Origin: Gemmatimonadaceae bacterium
GTDB lineage: Bacteria; Gemmatimonadota; Gemmatimonadetes; Gemmatimonadales; Gemmatimonadaceae
Direction of reading: 5' to 3'
DNA: 42,800 nt
Assembly: GCA_017991005.1 (NCBI GenBank)
Contig: JAGNMU010000002.1
Span: 1-42,800 of the forward strand
The position numbers and the translations under genes are program-made. Below the pieces are notes generated by a model. It had not been told where the DNA came from. It made no database searches and was given only the letters and a program-made list of their open reading frames with translations. Numbering within the stretch: the first letter of the stretch is position 1; every line of letters starts with the position of its first letter. Below, piece by piece: positions 24,181-32,870 of the stretch.

Positions 24181-25587
24181 ATGCTGTATGAAGCTCTCAA
24201 GCCCATCGTGGGCGTCGCGCTGCATTGGTACTACCGCTCGCTGAGCACGGCCAACCTCGATCGCATTCCGCGTGAGGGGCCGGTGTTTCTTGCCGCCAAC
24301 CATCCAAACTCACTCACCGATGCGATGGTGGTGGGCTGGACATCGCCGCGGCGCGTGCGCTACACGGCCAAAGCGACGCTGTTCGGCAATCCACTCGCCG
24401 CGCGGTTTCTGCGCGCCGTTGGGGTCATTCCGTTGCGCCGAGCGGCCGATGAACAACGCACTCGCGCGGCGGACGGTGGGGAGCTGGTGAATGGCGACAA
24501 GGTGGCACCCACCGCGTCACTCCCCGATGCCTCGCGCAACGCCGCGTCGTTTTCCGCCGTCGCCGACGCGCTCGAGGACTCGGCCTGCATCGTCGTGTTT
24601 CCCGAAGGGAAAACGCACGATGAGCCGTACATGGCGCCGATCAAAACCGGACTCGCGCGCATGGCGCTGATGGCGCGTGATGAGCGCGGTGTGCGCGGCA
24701 TTCGCATTGTGCCCGTCGGTCTGCTCTTCGAACGGAAGGAAGAACCGCGCAGCCGTATTCTCGTGCAGGTCGGAGAACCGATCGACCTCGATCGCGTCGG
24801 GAGTGGCGCCACGACGGTGGCGACGCTGACCGAGCTGATCGAACAGCGTTTGCGCGCCGTCACACTCAACTTCGAGAATCAGGCCGACGCCGAACGGATC
24901 GCGTTGCTGTCCGAAACGCTGGTGGCGCTCGTGGAGCCCGAAACGAGTATCACCGACGGGGCACCACCACTGGCGCGCACGATGGCCGTGGTGCGCCGCA
25001 TCGAGCGCGCGCACGGTGTGCTCCGTGCACGCGGTGACGACGCGATCATCCGGCGCATCGATGTCTTTGAAGGGCGGCTTCGCGCCTTTCGCGATCGTCT
25101 CGCCGAGGAAGTCATCGACGTCCATGATCTGCGCATCGATCTCTCCGCCACACTGGGTGCGCGGTTTGTGGTCCGTGAGCTGCTGATCGCGGCCGTCATG
25201 CTCCCCGTCAGTGTCTGGGGACGCATCACACACATCGTGCCCATCCGGCTGGCGCGCGCGCTCGCGCTTCGGAATGTGCGTGCGCGAGACGAACCGCCGA
25301 TGCGCACGTTTATCGTGGGACTCGTCCTGGTGCTGGCCACGTACGTGGCGCTGACAACAGCAGTCGCGGTGGCGTTCGGTCCGTGGTGGGCCCTGCTCTT
25401 TCTCGCCACGCTGATTCCGTCGGCGTCGAGCGATCTGCGCTACGGCGACCGGGTGCGTCGGGCCCGCGGGCGGGCGCGGGCGTTCCGGCGTTTTCGGGCG
25501 GTGCCTGCGCTTCAAGCGGCCCTGTTGGCCGACGCCGACTTTCTTCGCAGCGAAGCGGGCGCGCTCGAGCAACTGTCGCTCGCCTAG
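24181..25587 (+). CDS. PlsC-like glycerolipid acyltransferase with C-terminal membrane segments
   Basis: The ATG at 24181 gives 468 residues. The acyltransferase core has block I NHPNSLTD (HX4D), a block II-like GVIPLRRAADE, block III FPEGKTHDEP and block IV-like IVPVGLLFE. Unlike short PlsC enzymes it carries about 250 extra residues, including two or three C-terminal membrane segments (LIAAVMLPVSVWG, TFIVGLVLVLATYVAL, WWALLFLATLIP). This architecture resembles larger 1-acylglycerol-3-phosphate acyltransferase-like proteins whose acceptor is unproven. Its stop shares the palindrome CTAG (25584-25587) with the stop of the convergent downstream gene. Confidence 0.85.
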   Translation: MLYEALKPIVGVALHWYYRSLSTANLDRIPREGPVFLAANHPNSLTDAMVVGWTSPRRVRYTAKATLFGNPLAARFLRAVGVIPLRRAADEQRTRAADGGELVNGDKVAPTASLPDASRNAASFSAVADALEDSACIVVFPEGKTHDEPYMAPIKTGLARMALMARDERGVRGIRIVPVGLLFERKEEPRSRILVQVGEPIDLDRVGSGATTVATLTELIEQRLRAVTLNFENQADAERIALLSETLVALVEPETSITDGAPPLARTMAVVRRIERAHGVLRARGDDAIIRRIDVFEGRLRAFRDRLAEEVIDVHDLRIDLSATLGARFVVRELLIAAVMLPVSVWGRITHIVPIRLARALALRNVRARDEPPMRTFIVGLVLVLATYVALTTAVAVAFGPWWALLFLATLIPSASSDLRYGDRVRRARGRARAFRRFRAVPALQAALLADADFLRSEAGALEQLSLA

Positions 25588-26024
25588 TACTCCGCGGCGG
25601 GCGGCGATTCGGCGGTCAACTCGCCGGGGGTGGACGCTGCGGGATCGGCGTCGGCGATCAGCATGGCATCGTGCGGGGGATACACGGGACCGCCCAGATC
25701 CCAATGCCACGCTTCCCGGCGAATAGCCGTTCTCGGATCGCGGAGCGGTTTGTATTGGAGGCGAAAGGCCGGAATCCCCATGGACTCGCCGTACGCGAGC
25801 AGGCGATCGCGATCGGTGCTCACCAGGTGCACCATCGGTCGGCCCAGCCACAGATGCCGATGCAGCCAGAGTCCGCCGTCCATCGCGTGAATCATTCCCG
25901 CCTTGCGCTGCCGGAATTCACGGGCGCCCGCGGCACGCGTTACGGCCCGAATGCGCTGCTGGCGTCGCGCTCCGTCGGGGTCTTCGGCAATCGGCGGCAG
26001 GTGCTCGTCAGCGTGATCGGACAT
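25584..26024 (-). CDS. Small hypothetical protein, DUF4031-like
   Basis: The 146-residue product has no signal or membrane segment. The central part MVHLVSTDRDRLLAYGESMGIPAFRLQ followed by WHWDL resembles the pattern of DUF4031 proteins (a 'H-x-x-S ... LH-A-x-x-x-GIP ... HYD' layout), which I recall only approximately. The N-terminus is charged and the C-terminus is low complexity (ESPPAAEY). It ends by sharing the four bases CTAG with the stop of the convergent acyltransferase gene, and starts 28 nt downstream of the pilin-like gene on the same strand. Function unknown. Confidence 0.55.
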   Translation of the reverse strand: MSDHADEHLPPIAEDPDGARRQQRIRAVTRAAGAREFRQRKAGMIHAMDGGLWLHRHLWLGRPMVHLVSTDRDRLLAYGESMGIPAFRLQYKPLRDPRTAIRREAWHWDLGGPVYPPHDAMLIADADPAASTPGELTAESPPAAEY

Positions 26025-26052
26025 GCTGACATTCTAACCGCCAACGTGGCGG

Positions 26053-26442
26053 TTACTGACAGGCCACCTGCCCTTCGATCGTTGCGGGGGCCAGTGGGGC
26101 CGCCTGTCCGTAAAAGACGGCGCAGGTCAGCGGGAAGGCGGCCGGGTGGGTCGTCGTGGCCGACCAGCCACGCCCATCCGCTTCGACAATCGAGAGCACG
26201 ACCCCGTTGGACGGCTTGAAGTTCAGCGAGCCAATGACGGTGGTGTAGGTCTCGTTGTAGTAGAAGTAGTCTTCCTGGACTGACGACAGGTTCTTGAGGT
26301 CGCTCTTGAGCGACGCCGCGTACGCCTTGCCCTTGGTCTGGGCAAACTTCGGAATCGCGATGGCCGCAAGGATGCCAATGATCACCACAACCATCAGCAG
26401 TTCGATGAGGGTGAAGCCTCGAGTCCGGCGCACGTTTGGCAT
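26053..26442 (-). CDS. Type IV pilin-like / pseudopilin protein
   Basis: The ATG at 26442 gives 129 residues beginning MPNVRRTRGFTLIELLMVVV, a textbook class III prepilin leader: cleavage between Gly9 and Phe10 and glutamate at mature position 5. A hydrophobic helix (about 10-32, ending AIPKF) and an aromatic SVQEDYFYYNETYTT region follow. Two C-terminal cysteines (CAVF ... VACQ) could form the D-region disulfide of pilins. An upstream in-frame ATG adds 24 residues that would displace the leader, so it is rejected. Major PilA pilin, minor pilin or pseudopilin cannot be separated; no pilus assembly genes are in the window. Confidence 0.85.
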   Translation of the reverse strand: MPNVRRTRGFTLIELLMVVVIIGILAAIAIPKFAQTKGKAYAASLKSDLKNLSSVQEDYFYYNETYTTVIGSLNFKPSNGVVLSIVEADGRGWSATTTHPAAFPLTCAVFYGQAAPLAPATIEGQVACQ

Positions 26443-26548
26443 ACTGATTCTCTGTCGAAAGCTCGGGTCGTCGGAGTCGGTTGGACCGACCGGCGAGGAA
26501 ACAGCCCCGCCCACTGGAGCTTTCCTAAGGCACGGTCAGTGCCGCGCC

Positions 26549-26564
26549 GCACATAGATTGCCAA
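26549..26564 (-). promoter_or_regulatory. Candidate sigma-54 (-24/-12) promoter for the pilin gene
   Basis: On the minus strand the sequence reads TTGGCA (complement of 26559-26564) with a downstream TGC (complement of 26549-26551) placed so that GG and GC are ten bases apart, as in the TTGGCAC-N5-TTGC consensus. The expected start of transcription is about 95 nt before the pilin ATG. Many pilA genes are RpoN-dependent. A TTGACA also lies just upstream, but no well-spaced -10 accompanies it. The surrounding 26443-26712 gap is AT-richer than average and holds no gene. Confidence 0.35.
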
Positions 26565-26712
26565 CTCATTGTCAATCAACAGCTTAGAGATTTGTTAGAT
26601 TGCTTTCACGTGGGACCGAAGTCTCGCAGCCCTCTTAATTCCATGCAAAGTGCGAGAGCGCACGCCGTGAGGATGCGGGCCGGGACCGTACCAAGCCCCG
26701 ACCCGCGTTGGC

Positions 26713-29688
26713 TCACGACTTGGCGGCGACCCAGTCCCGGCCCAGTCCCATTTCCACCAGCAGCGGCACGTTGAGGGTCGCCGCCCCCTCCATCTCCACC
26801 TTGACCATGGTGCGGACGGCGGACTCTTCGCCGGGGGCGACCTCGAACACCAGTTCGTCGTGCACCTGCAGCAGCATGCGCGAGGCGAGCTGCTGGGCCG
26901 CGATCACGTGATGGATACGGATCATGGCGATCTTGATCAGATCGGCCGCCGAGCCCTGAATGGGCGCGTTGGCCGCCACCCGCTCACCGAAGGCGCGCAT
27001 GTTGAAATTGCGTTCCTTGAGTTCGGGGATGTAGCGGCGGCGCTTGAACAACGTTTCCGCGTAGCCGCGCTGTTTGGCATCGACCACACACTGTTCGAGA
27101 AACGCCTTCACGCCGGCGAAGCGTTCGAAGTACGTCTCGATGAACATCTTCGCTTCGGCGTGCGGAATCTTGAGCTGCCGCGAGAGCGCGTGCGCTCCCT
27201 GCCCATAAATCGTCGCAAAGTTGATCGTCTTCGCGCGGGCGCGCATCTCGCTGTTCACGTCGGCCAGATCGACCCCAAAGATGATCGCCGCCGTCTGCCG
27301 GTGAATGTCACCGCCGGCCTTGAACGCCGACACAAACGCGGGATCGCCCGAGAGATGGGCGAGCAGTCGCAGTTCGATCTGGGAGTAGTCGGCGGATAAG
27401 AGTTGCCACCCGTCGCGCGCCACAAAACCGCGGCGAATCTCCCGCCCGAGTTCACGGCGAATGGGAATGTTCTGCAAGTTCGGATCGGCCGACGACAGAC
27501 GGCCCGTGGCGGCCACGGTCTGCTGATACGACGTGTGCAGCCGATGATCGCGCGGATTGACCATGCGCGGCAACGCGTCGATGTAGGTGCCTTCGAGCTT
27601 GAACAACTCGCGGTACTCCATCAACAACGTCGGCAACGTGTGCCCTTCTTCGGCCAATTCCTGCAACACACTGGCATCGGTGCTGGGGCCCGTCGCTGTC
27701 TTCTTTTTGACCGGGAGCCCGAGTTTTTCGAACAGGATCACACGCAGCTTGGGGTTGGAGTTGATGTTGAACTCCTCACCCGCCTCTGCGTAGATAGCCT
27801 GCTCCACCTTTTCGCGCTCGGCGCGAAAGCGCGTCTTCAGCGATTCAAACCACGCCAGGTCGATGGCGATGCCTTCCCATTCCATCTCGGCGAGGACTTC
27901 CACCAGCGGGACTTCCATGTCCGCCAGCAGGTCGCGCATGCCGTGCTCGACCAGCATCGGTTCGAAGATGGCGCGGAGCCGCATCGTGACATCGACATCT
28001 TCGCACGAGTAGTCGCGCGCGGCGTCGACCGGCACCACACTGAACGGCAGCTGCGCACGTCCCTTCCCCACCAGCTGCTCATACGACGTCATCGTATGGC
28101 CCAGCATCTCGAGCGCGAGCATGTCGAGACCGTGTGAACGCCGGCCCGGATCGAGCACGTAGCTGGCCAGCATCGTATCGAACTCGAGTCCCGCCACGGT
28201 CACGCCAGCGCCGCGCAGCACCAGCACATCGTACTTGGCATTCTGCGCGATCTTCTTGACCGATGCGTCTTCCAACATCGCACGCAGTGGCGCCACCTCG
28301 GCGCTCTGGAACGGTGGAAGATTGACCGGGGCTGTTGCACCGGCGCTGATGCGGCGCCCGGCAAGCCCCCCTTCGCCCGAGAGGAGCGCCAGATTGCCGC
28401 TCCCATCATCGCCGCGATGGCCGAACGGCAGGTAGTACGCCTCGCCCGGTGCGACGGCGATCGACAACCCCACGAGATGCGCACGCAGCGCATCCACGGC
28501 GACGGGCGAATCCACATCGGTGATCGTTTCCGTGTCGATCGCGATGTACGGCACCTCGCGCACGCGCGTCAGCAGCGTGTGCAGCCCGTCGAGTGTATCG
28601 ATGGTCTGGTACGTCGCATCCGCCAGCACCATCACACCGCTGTCACTGGCGCGAACGCCAGGCGCATCCGGACGCCCGGGTACTCCCGGTGTCGTCAGCG
28701 GCGCACTCCCCGGCGCCGATGCGCCGGACGCCCCGCTTCCGGACGGTGTGTCGCTCGTGGTCGTCGTGACTGTCGCGTCGGCGCCGCCCAGATCCTTGAG
28801 CATCGAGGTGAACTCGAGCTCGAGATACAGATGACGCAACTGCTGCGTGTCCGGCGCATCGACCTTGAGTTTGGCCGGGTCGAATTCCACCGGCACATCG
28901 CAGTGAATCGTGACCAGCTGTTTGGACAGACGTGCCGTGTCTGCCAACTCCAGCAATGCCTCACGCGGCCGTTTCTTGGTGATCTCCGCCGCGTGCGCGA
29001 GGATCTCTTCCAGCGGGCCGAACTGCGCAATCAATTCCTGCGCGGTTTTTTCGCCGATGCCTTTGACACCCGGCACGTTGTCCGATGTGTCGCCCACCAT
29101 CGCGAGATAGTCCACCACACGGTCCGGCGCCACGCCGAGCCGCTCGCTGCCGTTCTCGACGCTCACCCACGACTCTTCCACACTCGCCGGACCGCCGCGG
29201 CCAGGATTGAGCAACCACACACCAGGCCGCACGAGCTGCTGAAAGTCCTTGTCGCCGGAGACGATGACCACATTCATCCCGGCCTCGACGCCTTTCTTGG
29301 CGAGCGTGCCGATCACATCGTCGGCTTCAAAGCCGGGCACAGCCAACACCGGGATCTGGTACGCGGCCAGCAACTGCAGGATGCGCTCCAATCCCCGATC
29401 GAAATCGGCCTGCAATTCGTCGGTCAGCTTTTCGCGCGTCGCCTTGTAGTCGGGATACAGGTCATCGCGAAACGTCGCACCGGAGTCGTGCACCCACGCC
29501 AGCAGTTCCGGTTTGTGCGTGTTGAGCAGCCGCTTGAGAAAGTTGGCAACGCCCCACGCGGCCGAGGTGTTCTCACCGCGGCTCGTCGACAGCGGCCGGG
29601 ACAACAGTGCAAAAAACGCGCGATAGATCAGCGCGTAGCCGTCGATCAGAAAGAGCCGCGGCGCCGTGGGTTTGGTAACGCCACTCAC
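26713..29688 (-). CDS. polA: DNA polymerase I with active proofreading motifs
   Basis: The GTG at 29688 gives 991 residues starting MSGVTKPTAPRLFLIDGYAL. The order is 5'-nuclease (VHDSGATFRDDLYPDYKATR, FEADDVIGTL, SGDKDFQQLV, GDTSDNVPGVKGIGEKTA), 3'-5' exonuclease with DTE (IAIDTETITD), NAKYD and YSCED, then the polymerase domain with motif A DYSQIELR, motif B RAKTINFATIYG and motif C QVHDELVFEV. All catalytic residues I can check are present. A Ser/Gly/Pro/Thr-rich insert of about 50 residues between the nuclease and exonuclease domains makes it longer than E. coli Pol I (928). The start overlaps the stop of the upstream lipoprotein gene (GTGA), an odd translational coupling. Confidence 0.97.
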   Translation of the reverse strand: MSGVTKPTAPRLFLIDGYALIYRAFFALLSRPLSTSRGENTSAAWGVANFLKRLLNTHKPELLAWVHDSGATFRDDLYPDYKATREKLTDELQADFDRGLERILQLLAAYQIPVLAVPGFEADDVIGTLAKKGVEAGMNVVIVSGDKDFQQLVRPGVWLLNPGRGGPASVEESWVSVENGSERLGVAPDRVVDYLAMVGDTSDNVPGVKGIGEKTAQELIAQFGPLEEILAHAAEITKKRPREALLELADTARLSKQLVTIHCDVPVEFDPAKLKVDAPDTQQLRHLYLELEFTSMLKDLGGADATVTTTTSDTPSGSGASGASAPGSAPLTTPGVPGRPDAPGVRASDSGVMVLADATYQTIDTLDGLHTLLTRVREVPYIAIDTETITDVDSPVAVDALRAHLVGLSIAVAPGEAYYLPFGHRGDDGSGNLALLSGEGGLAGRRISAGATAPVNLPPFQSAEVAPLRAMLEDASVKKIAQNAKYDVLVLRGAGVTVAGLEFDTMLASYVLDPGRRSHGLDMLALEMLGHTMTSYEQLVGKGRAQLPFSVVPVDAARDYSCEDVDVTMRLRAIFEPMLVEHGMRDLLADMEVPLVEVLAEMEWEGIAIDLAWFESLKTRFRAEREKVEQAIYAEAGEEFNINSNPKLRVILFEKLGLPVKKKTATGPSTDASVLQELAEEGHTLPTLLMEYRELFKLEGTYIDALPRMVNPRDHRLHTSYQQTVAATGRLSSADPNLQNIPIRRELGREIRRGFVARDGWQLLSADYSQIELRLLAHLSGDPAFVSAFKAGGDIHRQTAAIIFGVDLADVNSEMRARAKTINFATIYGQGAHALSRQLKIPHAEAKMFIETYFERFAGVKAFLEQCVVDAKQRGYAETLFKRRRYIPELKERNFNMRAFGERVAANAPIQGSAADLIKIAMIRIHHVIAAQQLASRMLLQVHDELVFEVAPGEESAVRTMVKVEMEGAATLNVPLLVEMGLGRDWVAAKS

Positions 29689-31136
29689 GGCTGCTGCGAG
29701 AGCTTGCGCCGAACGGCGTTTTCGAGCTCGGCGCGCTCGGAGGTGCCGAGGCGCCAGCGACCAAAGCCCGTCTGATCGATGAAGACCAGCTGCACCCGAA
29801 TCGTCCGGTATTCCCACACCTGCTGACGCACGCGGGCATTCGGATCCTGCAAGCCCGAGTCATACACGTTGTCGGGATCGCCCAACGCGACGAAGGCCGT
29901 GCCACGATCCGTCTGCCATCCGACCGGCCCATCATCGCGGAAACGCTGGTTGGCCAGTCGAATGCGCGCGAAGTAGTCGCGCAGACCTTCATGCTCCGTG
30001 GTGCCCGGCACCGGATCGGTGTCCTTGAGAAACGCGGTCCACGCTTCGGACCGTTGCGCAGGGGTGGCATCGCGCAACGGTTTGAGTTTTTCCGTCGACG
30101 CGAAGTAGCGCAGGTAGTTCAACATCTCATCGAACGAGGCGATCGGCAGGTCGTCACCCAGACTGACCAGCAACCGCGTGCGGGCCGTATCGGTACGTCC
30201 GGCGGCGGTCACGGTGAAATTCGAAACGCCGACGCCAAGACGGGTGACCGGAACCGGGACGGTGGCGCTCCGCACTCCGGCGCGCTGCGTCAGTTCGACG
30301 TTCGACGTCCAGAGTTCCAGATCGGCGTCACCGGAGATACGCACGTTGACGGACGCGGGCGCATTGGGGCCGACCGCTTCGACGTAGATCGGCAGCACGG
30401 TGTCGCTGCCAAAGGTGACCATGCTGCGGGGCCGCGCCACCAGGCGCGGCAGCGAATCGACCGAGGTGCGTGCAATGGCTTCGTAGACGGCCACTGGCGT
30501 GCCGATCGCGCCATCACGCAGCCGTGGCACTTCCAGCGCCACCTCTTCGGCGGCGGCGCGCAGTCCGGACTCGTCCTTGATGGCCATCGCCAGTGTGTAA
30601 CGACCTGGCGCGAGACGCATGTACTGCTGCCAGATGATGCTTTCGTCGGTGCGGGACGTTTCGCGGAAGGTGGGGACACGCACCGTTTCGCGCGCGTCCA
30701 CCTGAGCGGCGACCGTTGTGCCACGACGCGCCTCGACCTTCACCGAATACTCGGCTGCGTACCGATCGCCTTCGCGGGCGAACATCAGTGCGCGCGAGGG
30801 CATGGAAACCGCCAGCAGCACCAACGTGGTGTCTGCCGATGGCGCCGTGAGGAACGACACGGATGCCACAAAGGGAATCGTGCCGGTTCCGGCAATCAGT
30901 CCCATGCCGCGAAACAATCGCTGCATTTCGGCTGCGCCCGTGGCGCCGGCAACCGGCGCGCCGGATTGTGTACCCGGAATCGGCGGCCCCCCGCCCGTTG
31001 GCGAGCCCACGGCACGATTACCCGCGCACGCCGTCTGAAGCAGCACGGCGGCAGACATCGCCACCGCTGCGCGCAAGACGCGGGAATGCCGCGGCAGACG
31101 CGAGCGCGGAGTCCAACCTGACGAAAGAAAGTTCAT
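29685..31136 (-). CDS. GWxTD-domain lipoprotein
   Basis: The 483-residue product has a long basic N-terminus, a lipoprotein signal (AVAMSAAVLLQTACAG) and a Gly/Pro linker. The middle is rich in beta strands (FVASVSFLTAPSADTTLVLL, RYTLAMAIKDESGL). The C-terminal part (about 350-460) contains DDGPVGWQTDRGTAFVALGDPDNVY and QLVFIDQTGFGRWRL, matching the GWxTD domain, found in Gemmatimonadota, Acidobacteriota and some other phyla. The domain's function is unknown; an envelope role is likely. It overlaps polA by four bases and is divergent from the kinase gene (53 nt between starts). Confidence 0.85.
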   Translation of the reverse strand: MNFLSSGWTPRSRLPRHSRVLRAAVAMSAAVLLQTACAGNRAVGSPTGGGPPIPGTQSGAPVAGATGAAEMQRLFRGMGLIAGTGTIPFVASVSFLTAPSADTTLVLLAVSMPSRALMFAREGDRYAAEYSVKVEARRGTTVAAQVDARETVRVPTFRETSRTDESIIWQQYMRLAPGRYTLAMAIKDESGLRAAAEEVALEVPRLRDGAIGTPVAVYEAIARTSVDSLPRLVARPRSMVTFGSDTVLPIYVEAVGPNAPASVNVRISGDADLELWTSNVELTQRAGVRSATVPVPVTRLGVGVSNFTVTAAGRTDTARTRLLVSLGDDLPIASFDEMLNYLRYFASTEKLKPLRDATPAQRSEAWTAFLKDTDPVPGTTEHEGLRDYFARIRLANQRFRDDGPVGWQTDRGTAFVALGDPDNVYDSGLQDPNARVRQQVWEYRTIRVQLVFIDQTGFGRWRLGTSERAELENAVRRKLSQQP

Positions 31137-31189
31137 ATCGGATGATTTCTGTCTTGCACGTGGCTGCTTTCCGGCGTTAGGTTCGCCCC

Positions 31190-32128
31190 GTGGCTATCGA
31201 GACGTTAGTCGGAACGACGCTGGCCGGCTATACGATACGCGGAAAGGTCGGCGAAGGCGGGACGTCGACGGTCTTTCGGGCGGATCATACCAAGCACGGA
31301 ACCGTCGCTCTCAAGGTGCTTCGTGAGAAGCTGCAGCACGATAAAACCGCTGTCGCGCGATTTTTGCGCGAGGCGCAGTTTGGCGCACGAGTAGAACACC
31401 CCAACATCATCCGAACCCTAGACTACGGGCAGGAAGAGGGGCGCTACTACCTCGCCATCGAGTGGGCCAGCGGCGAGATCCTCGACAAACACGCCGACAA
31501 GTCGGGCCCGCTTCCCTGCAAGGAAGTCGGCGAAATCATGGCGCAGATCTGCAGCGCCGTGCAGGCCGCCCATGACGTCAACATCGTCCATCGCGATCTC
31601 AAACCCGAGAATGTGATGTATGATCCGGCGACGCATGTGGTCAAGCTGCTCGACTTCGGCATCGCTGCTGACACCGAAGCGTCGCCCGACCAGCGCCTCA
31701 CGCGAGCCGGGTTTTTTGTCGGCACGCTCATGTACGTGGCCCCGGAAGCCCTCTCAGGCGAGCTGGTGGGACCGGCCGCCGATCAGTACTCCCTGGCCAC
31801 AATCGCGTACTACCTGCTCTGCGGGGTGCTGCCCTACACGGGCAAATCGCCGCGCGAGCTCTTTTCCCAGCTGCTGACGCAGCCTCCCATCTCGCTCAAC
31901 AAGGCCAAACCGTCCCTGACGTTTCCCGCGTCAGTGGAGGCGGTGATCATGAAGGCGCTCTCCAAGCAGCCGGGCGACCGATACCCTTCGGTGAGCGCGT
32001 TCTCGGATGCCTTCAGTGTCGCCGCGCAGGATTGCGGCAAAGCCGGCAACGCGACCCCACCCCCGCCGGCGGAAGAGCCCAAGAGCGGGTTGATGGGGAA
32101 GATGCGAGGGCTGTTCGGGCGCGGCTGA
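31190..32128 (+). CDS. Soluble Ser/Thr protein kinase (Hanks/PknB type)
   Basis: The 312-residue product is a compact kinase: glycine loop GKVGEGGTSTVFRA, invariant Lys in VALKVL, catalytic loop HRDLKPEN, DFG (LLDFGIAAD), a VGTLMYVAPE activation-loop end and DQYSLATIAYYLL. All catalytic residues are present. After the kinase domain comes only a short Pro-rich linker (PPPPAEEP) and a tail MGKMRGLFGRG, a possible amphipathic anchor; there are no PASTA or membrane segments, unlike PknB. The start is GTG at 31190. pyrE follows on the same strand after 33 nt. Targets unknown. Confidence 0.93.
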   Translation: MAIETLVGTTLAGYTIRGKVGEGGTSTVFRADHTKHGTVALKVLREKLQHDKTAVARFLREAQFGARVEHPNIIRTLDYGQEEGRYYLAIEWASGEILDKHADKSGPLPCKEVGEIMAQICSAVQAAHDVNIVHRDLKPENVMYDPATHVVKLLDFGIAADTEASPDQRLTRAGFFVGTLMYVAPEALSGELVGPAADQYSLATIAYYLLCGVLPYTGKSPRELFSQLLTQPPISLNKAKPSLTFPASVEAVIMKALSKQPGDRYPSVSAFSDAFSVAAQDCGKAGNATPPPPAEEPKSGLMGKMRGLFGRG

Positions 32129-32161
32129 CGCCGAGAGCAACGAGCTTTCGGCGCCAGTCCC

Positions 32162-32773
32162 GTGGCATCTGCCATTTCCTCTCCACTGCACGTGACCGAT
32201 ACCACCATTTCGACGTTGACCGCCCTGCTGGCCGAGCGCTCGGCCAAGCGGGGCGATTTCGTACTGGCCTCTGGCCGACGCTCCTCGCTGTACGTGGACT
32301 GCCGGCTGACCACGATGAGTCCCGAGGGCCAGCTTCTGATCGGGCGCGCCGCACTTGCCGCCCTGCGCGGGTCGGGGTGGACCTTCGACAGCGTCGGCGG
32401 TCTGACGCTAGGCGCGGACCCCATCTCATATGCCATCGCGCACGCCAGTGCATTGGCCGCCGAACAGGGTGACGGTGCAATGGTTCGGTCCTTTACCGTC
32501 CGGAAAGAAGCCAAGCAGCATGGCACCGGAAAGCTGATCGAGGGACCGTTTGCGCCGGGTGACCGGGTGGTCGTGGTCGAAGACGTGATCACGACGGGCG
32601 GGTCGGCGCTCAAAGCGGTCGAGGCCGTACGGGCGGCGGGCGGCACGGTGGTGGGCGTGCTGGCGCTGGTCGACCGCGAAGAAGGTGGCCGTGAGGCGAT
32701 CGAAGCCGCCGGATTGGCGGTGCTCGCACTCGTCCCAGCCACCGCCCTGCTGGCACAGATGCCCCCGGCCTGA
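32162..32773 (+). CDS. pyrE: Orotate phosphoribosyltransferase
   Basis: The 203-residue product has OPRT hallmarks: RGDFVLASGRRSSLYVDCR near the N-terminus (the FxLxSGxxSxxYxD pattern), SVGGLTLGADPISYAIA, VRKEAKQHGTG and the PRPP-binding motif VVVVEDVITTGGSALKAVEA. It converts orotate and PRPP to OMP in pyrimidine synthesis. The start is GTG at 32162; an internal ATG would delete part of the conserved N-terminus. It may be co-transcribed with the kinase gene upstream. No other pyr genes are in the window. Confidence 0.93.
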   Translation: MASAISSPLHVTDTTISTLTALLAERSAKRGDFVLASGRRSSLYVDCRLTTMSPEGQLLIGRAALAALRGSGWTFDSVGGLTLGADPISYAIAHASALAAEQGDGAMVRSFTVRKEAKQHGTGKLIEGPFAPGDRVVVVEDVITTGGSALKAVEAVRAAGGTVVGVLALVDREEGGREAIEAAGLAVLALVPATALLAQMPPA

Positions 32774-32793
32774 TCACGGCGAAGCGCTGGGCG

Positions 32794-32842
32794 CGAGACG
32801 CAGCTCGAGACGCAGCGCATATCGCCTAGCGCGATACGCAGC
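32794..32842 (+). repeat. Three CGAGACGCAGC-like direct repeats upstream of the receptor gene
   Basis: cgagacgcagc occurs at 32794-32804 and 32806-32816, and a one-mismatch copy cgatacgcagc at 32832-32842, all in the 97-nt gap between pyrE and the chemoreceptor-like gene. Spacings are 12 and 26 bp. They could be binding sites for a regulator on one DNA face, or remnants of tandem duplication. Confidence 0.4.
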
Positions 32843-32870
32843 ACGGGCATGAGGCGTCAGTAGTGACAGC

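Noticed and set aside
31137-31189. Promoter between the GWxTD gene and the kinase gene (TTGCAC with 17-bp spacer)
   Set aside because: The matching -10 (TTAGGT) shares only two of six bases with consensus.
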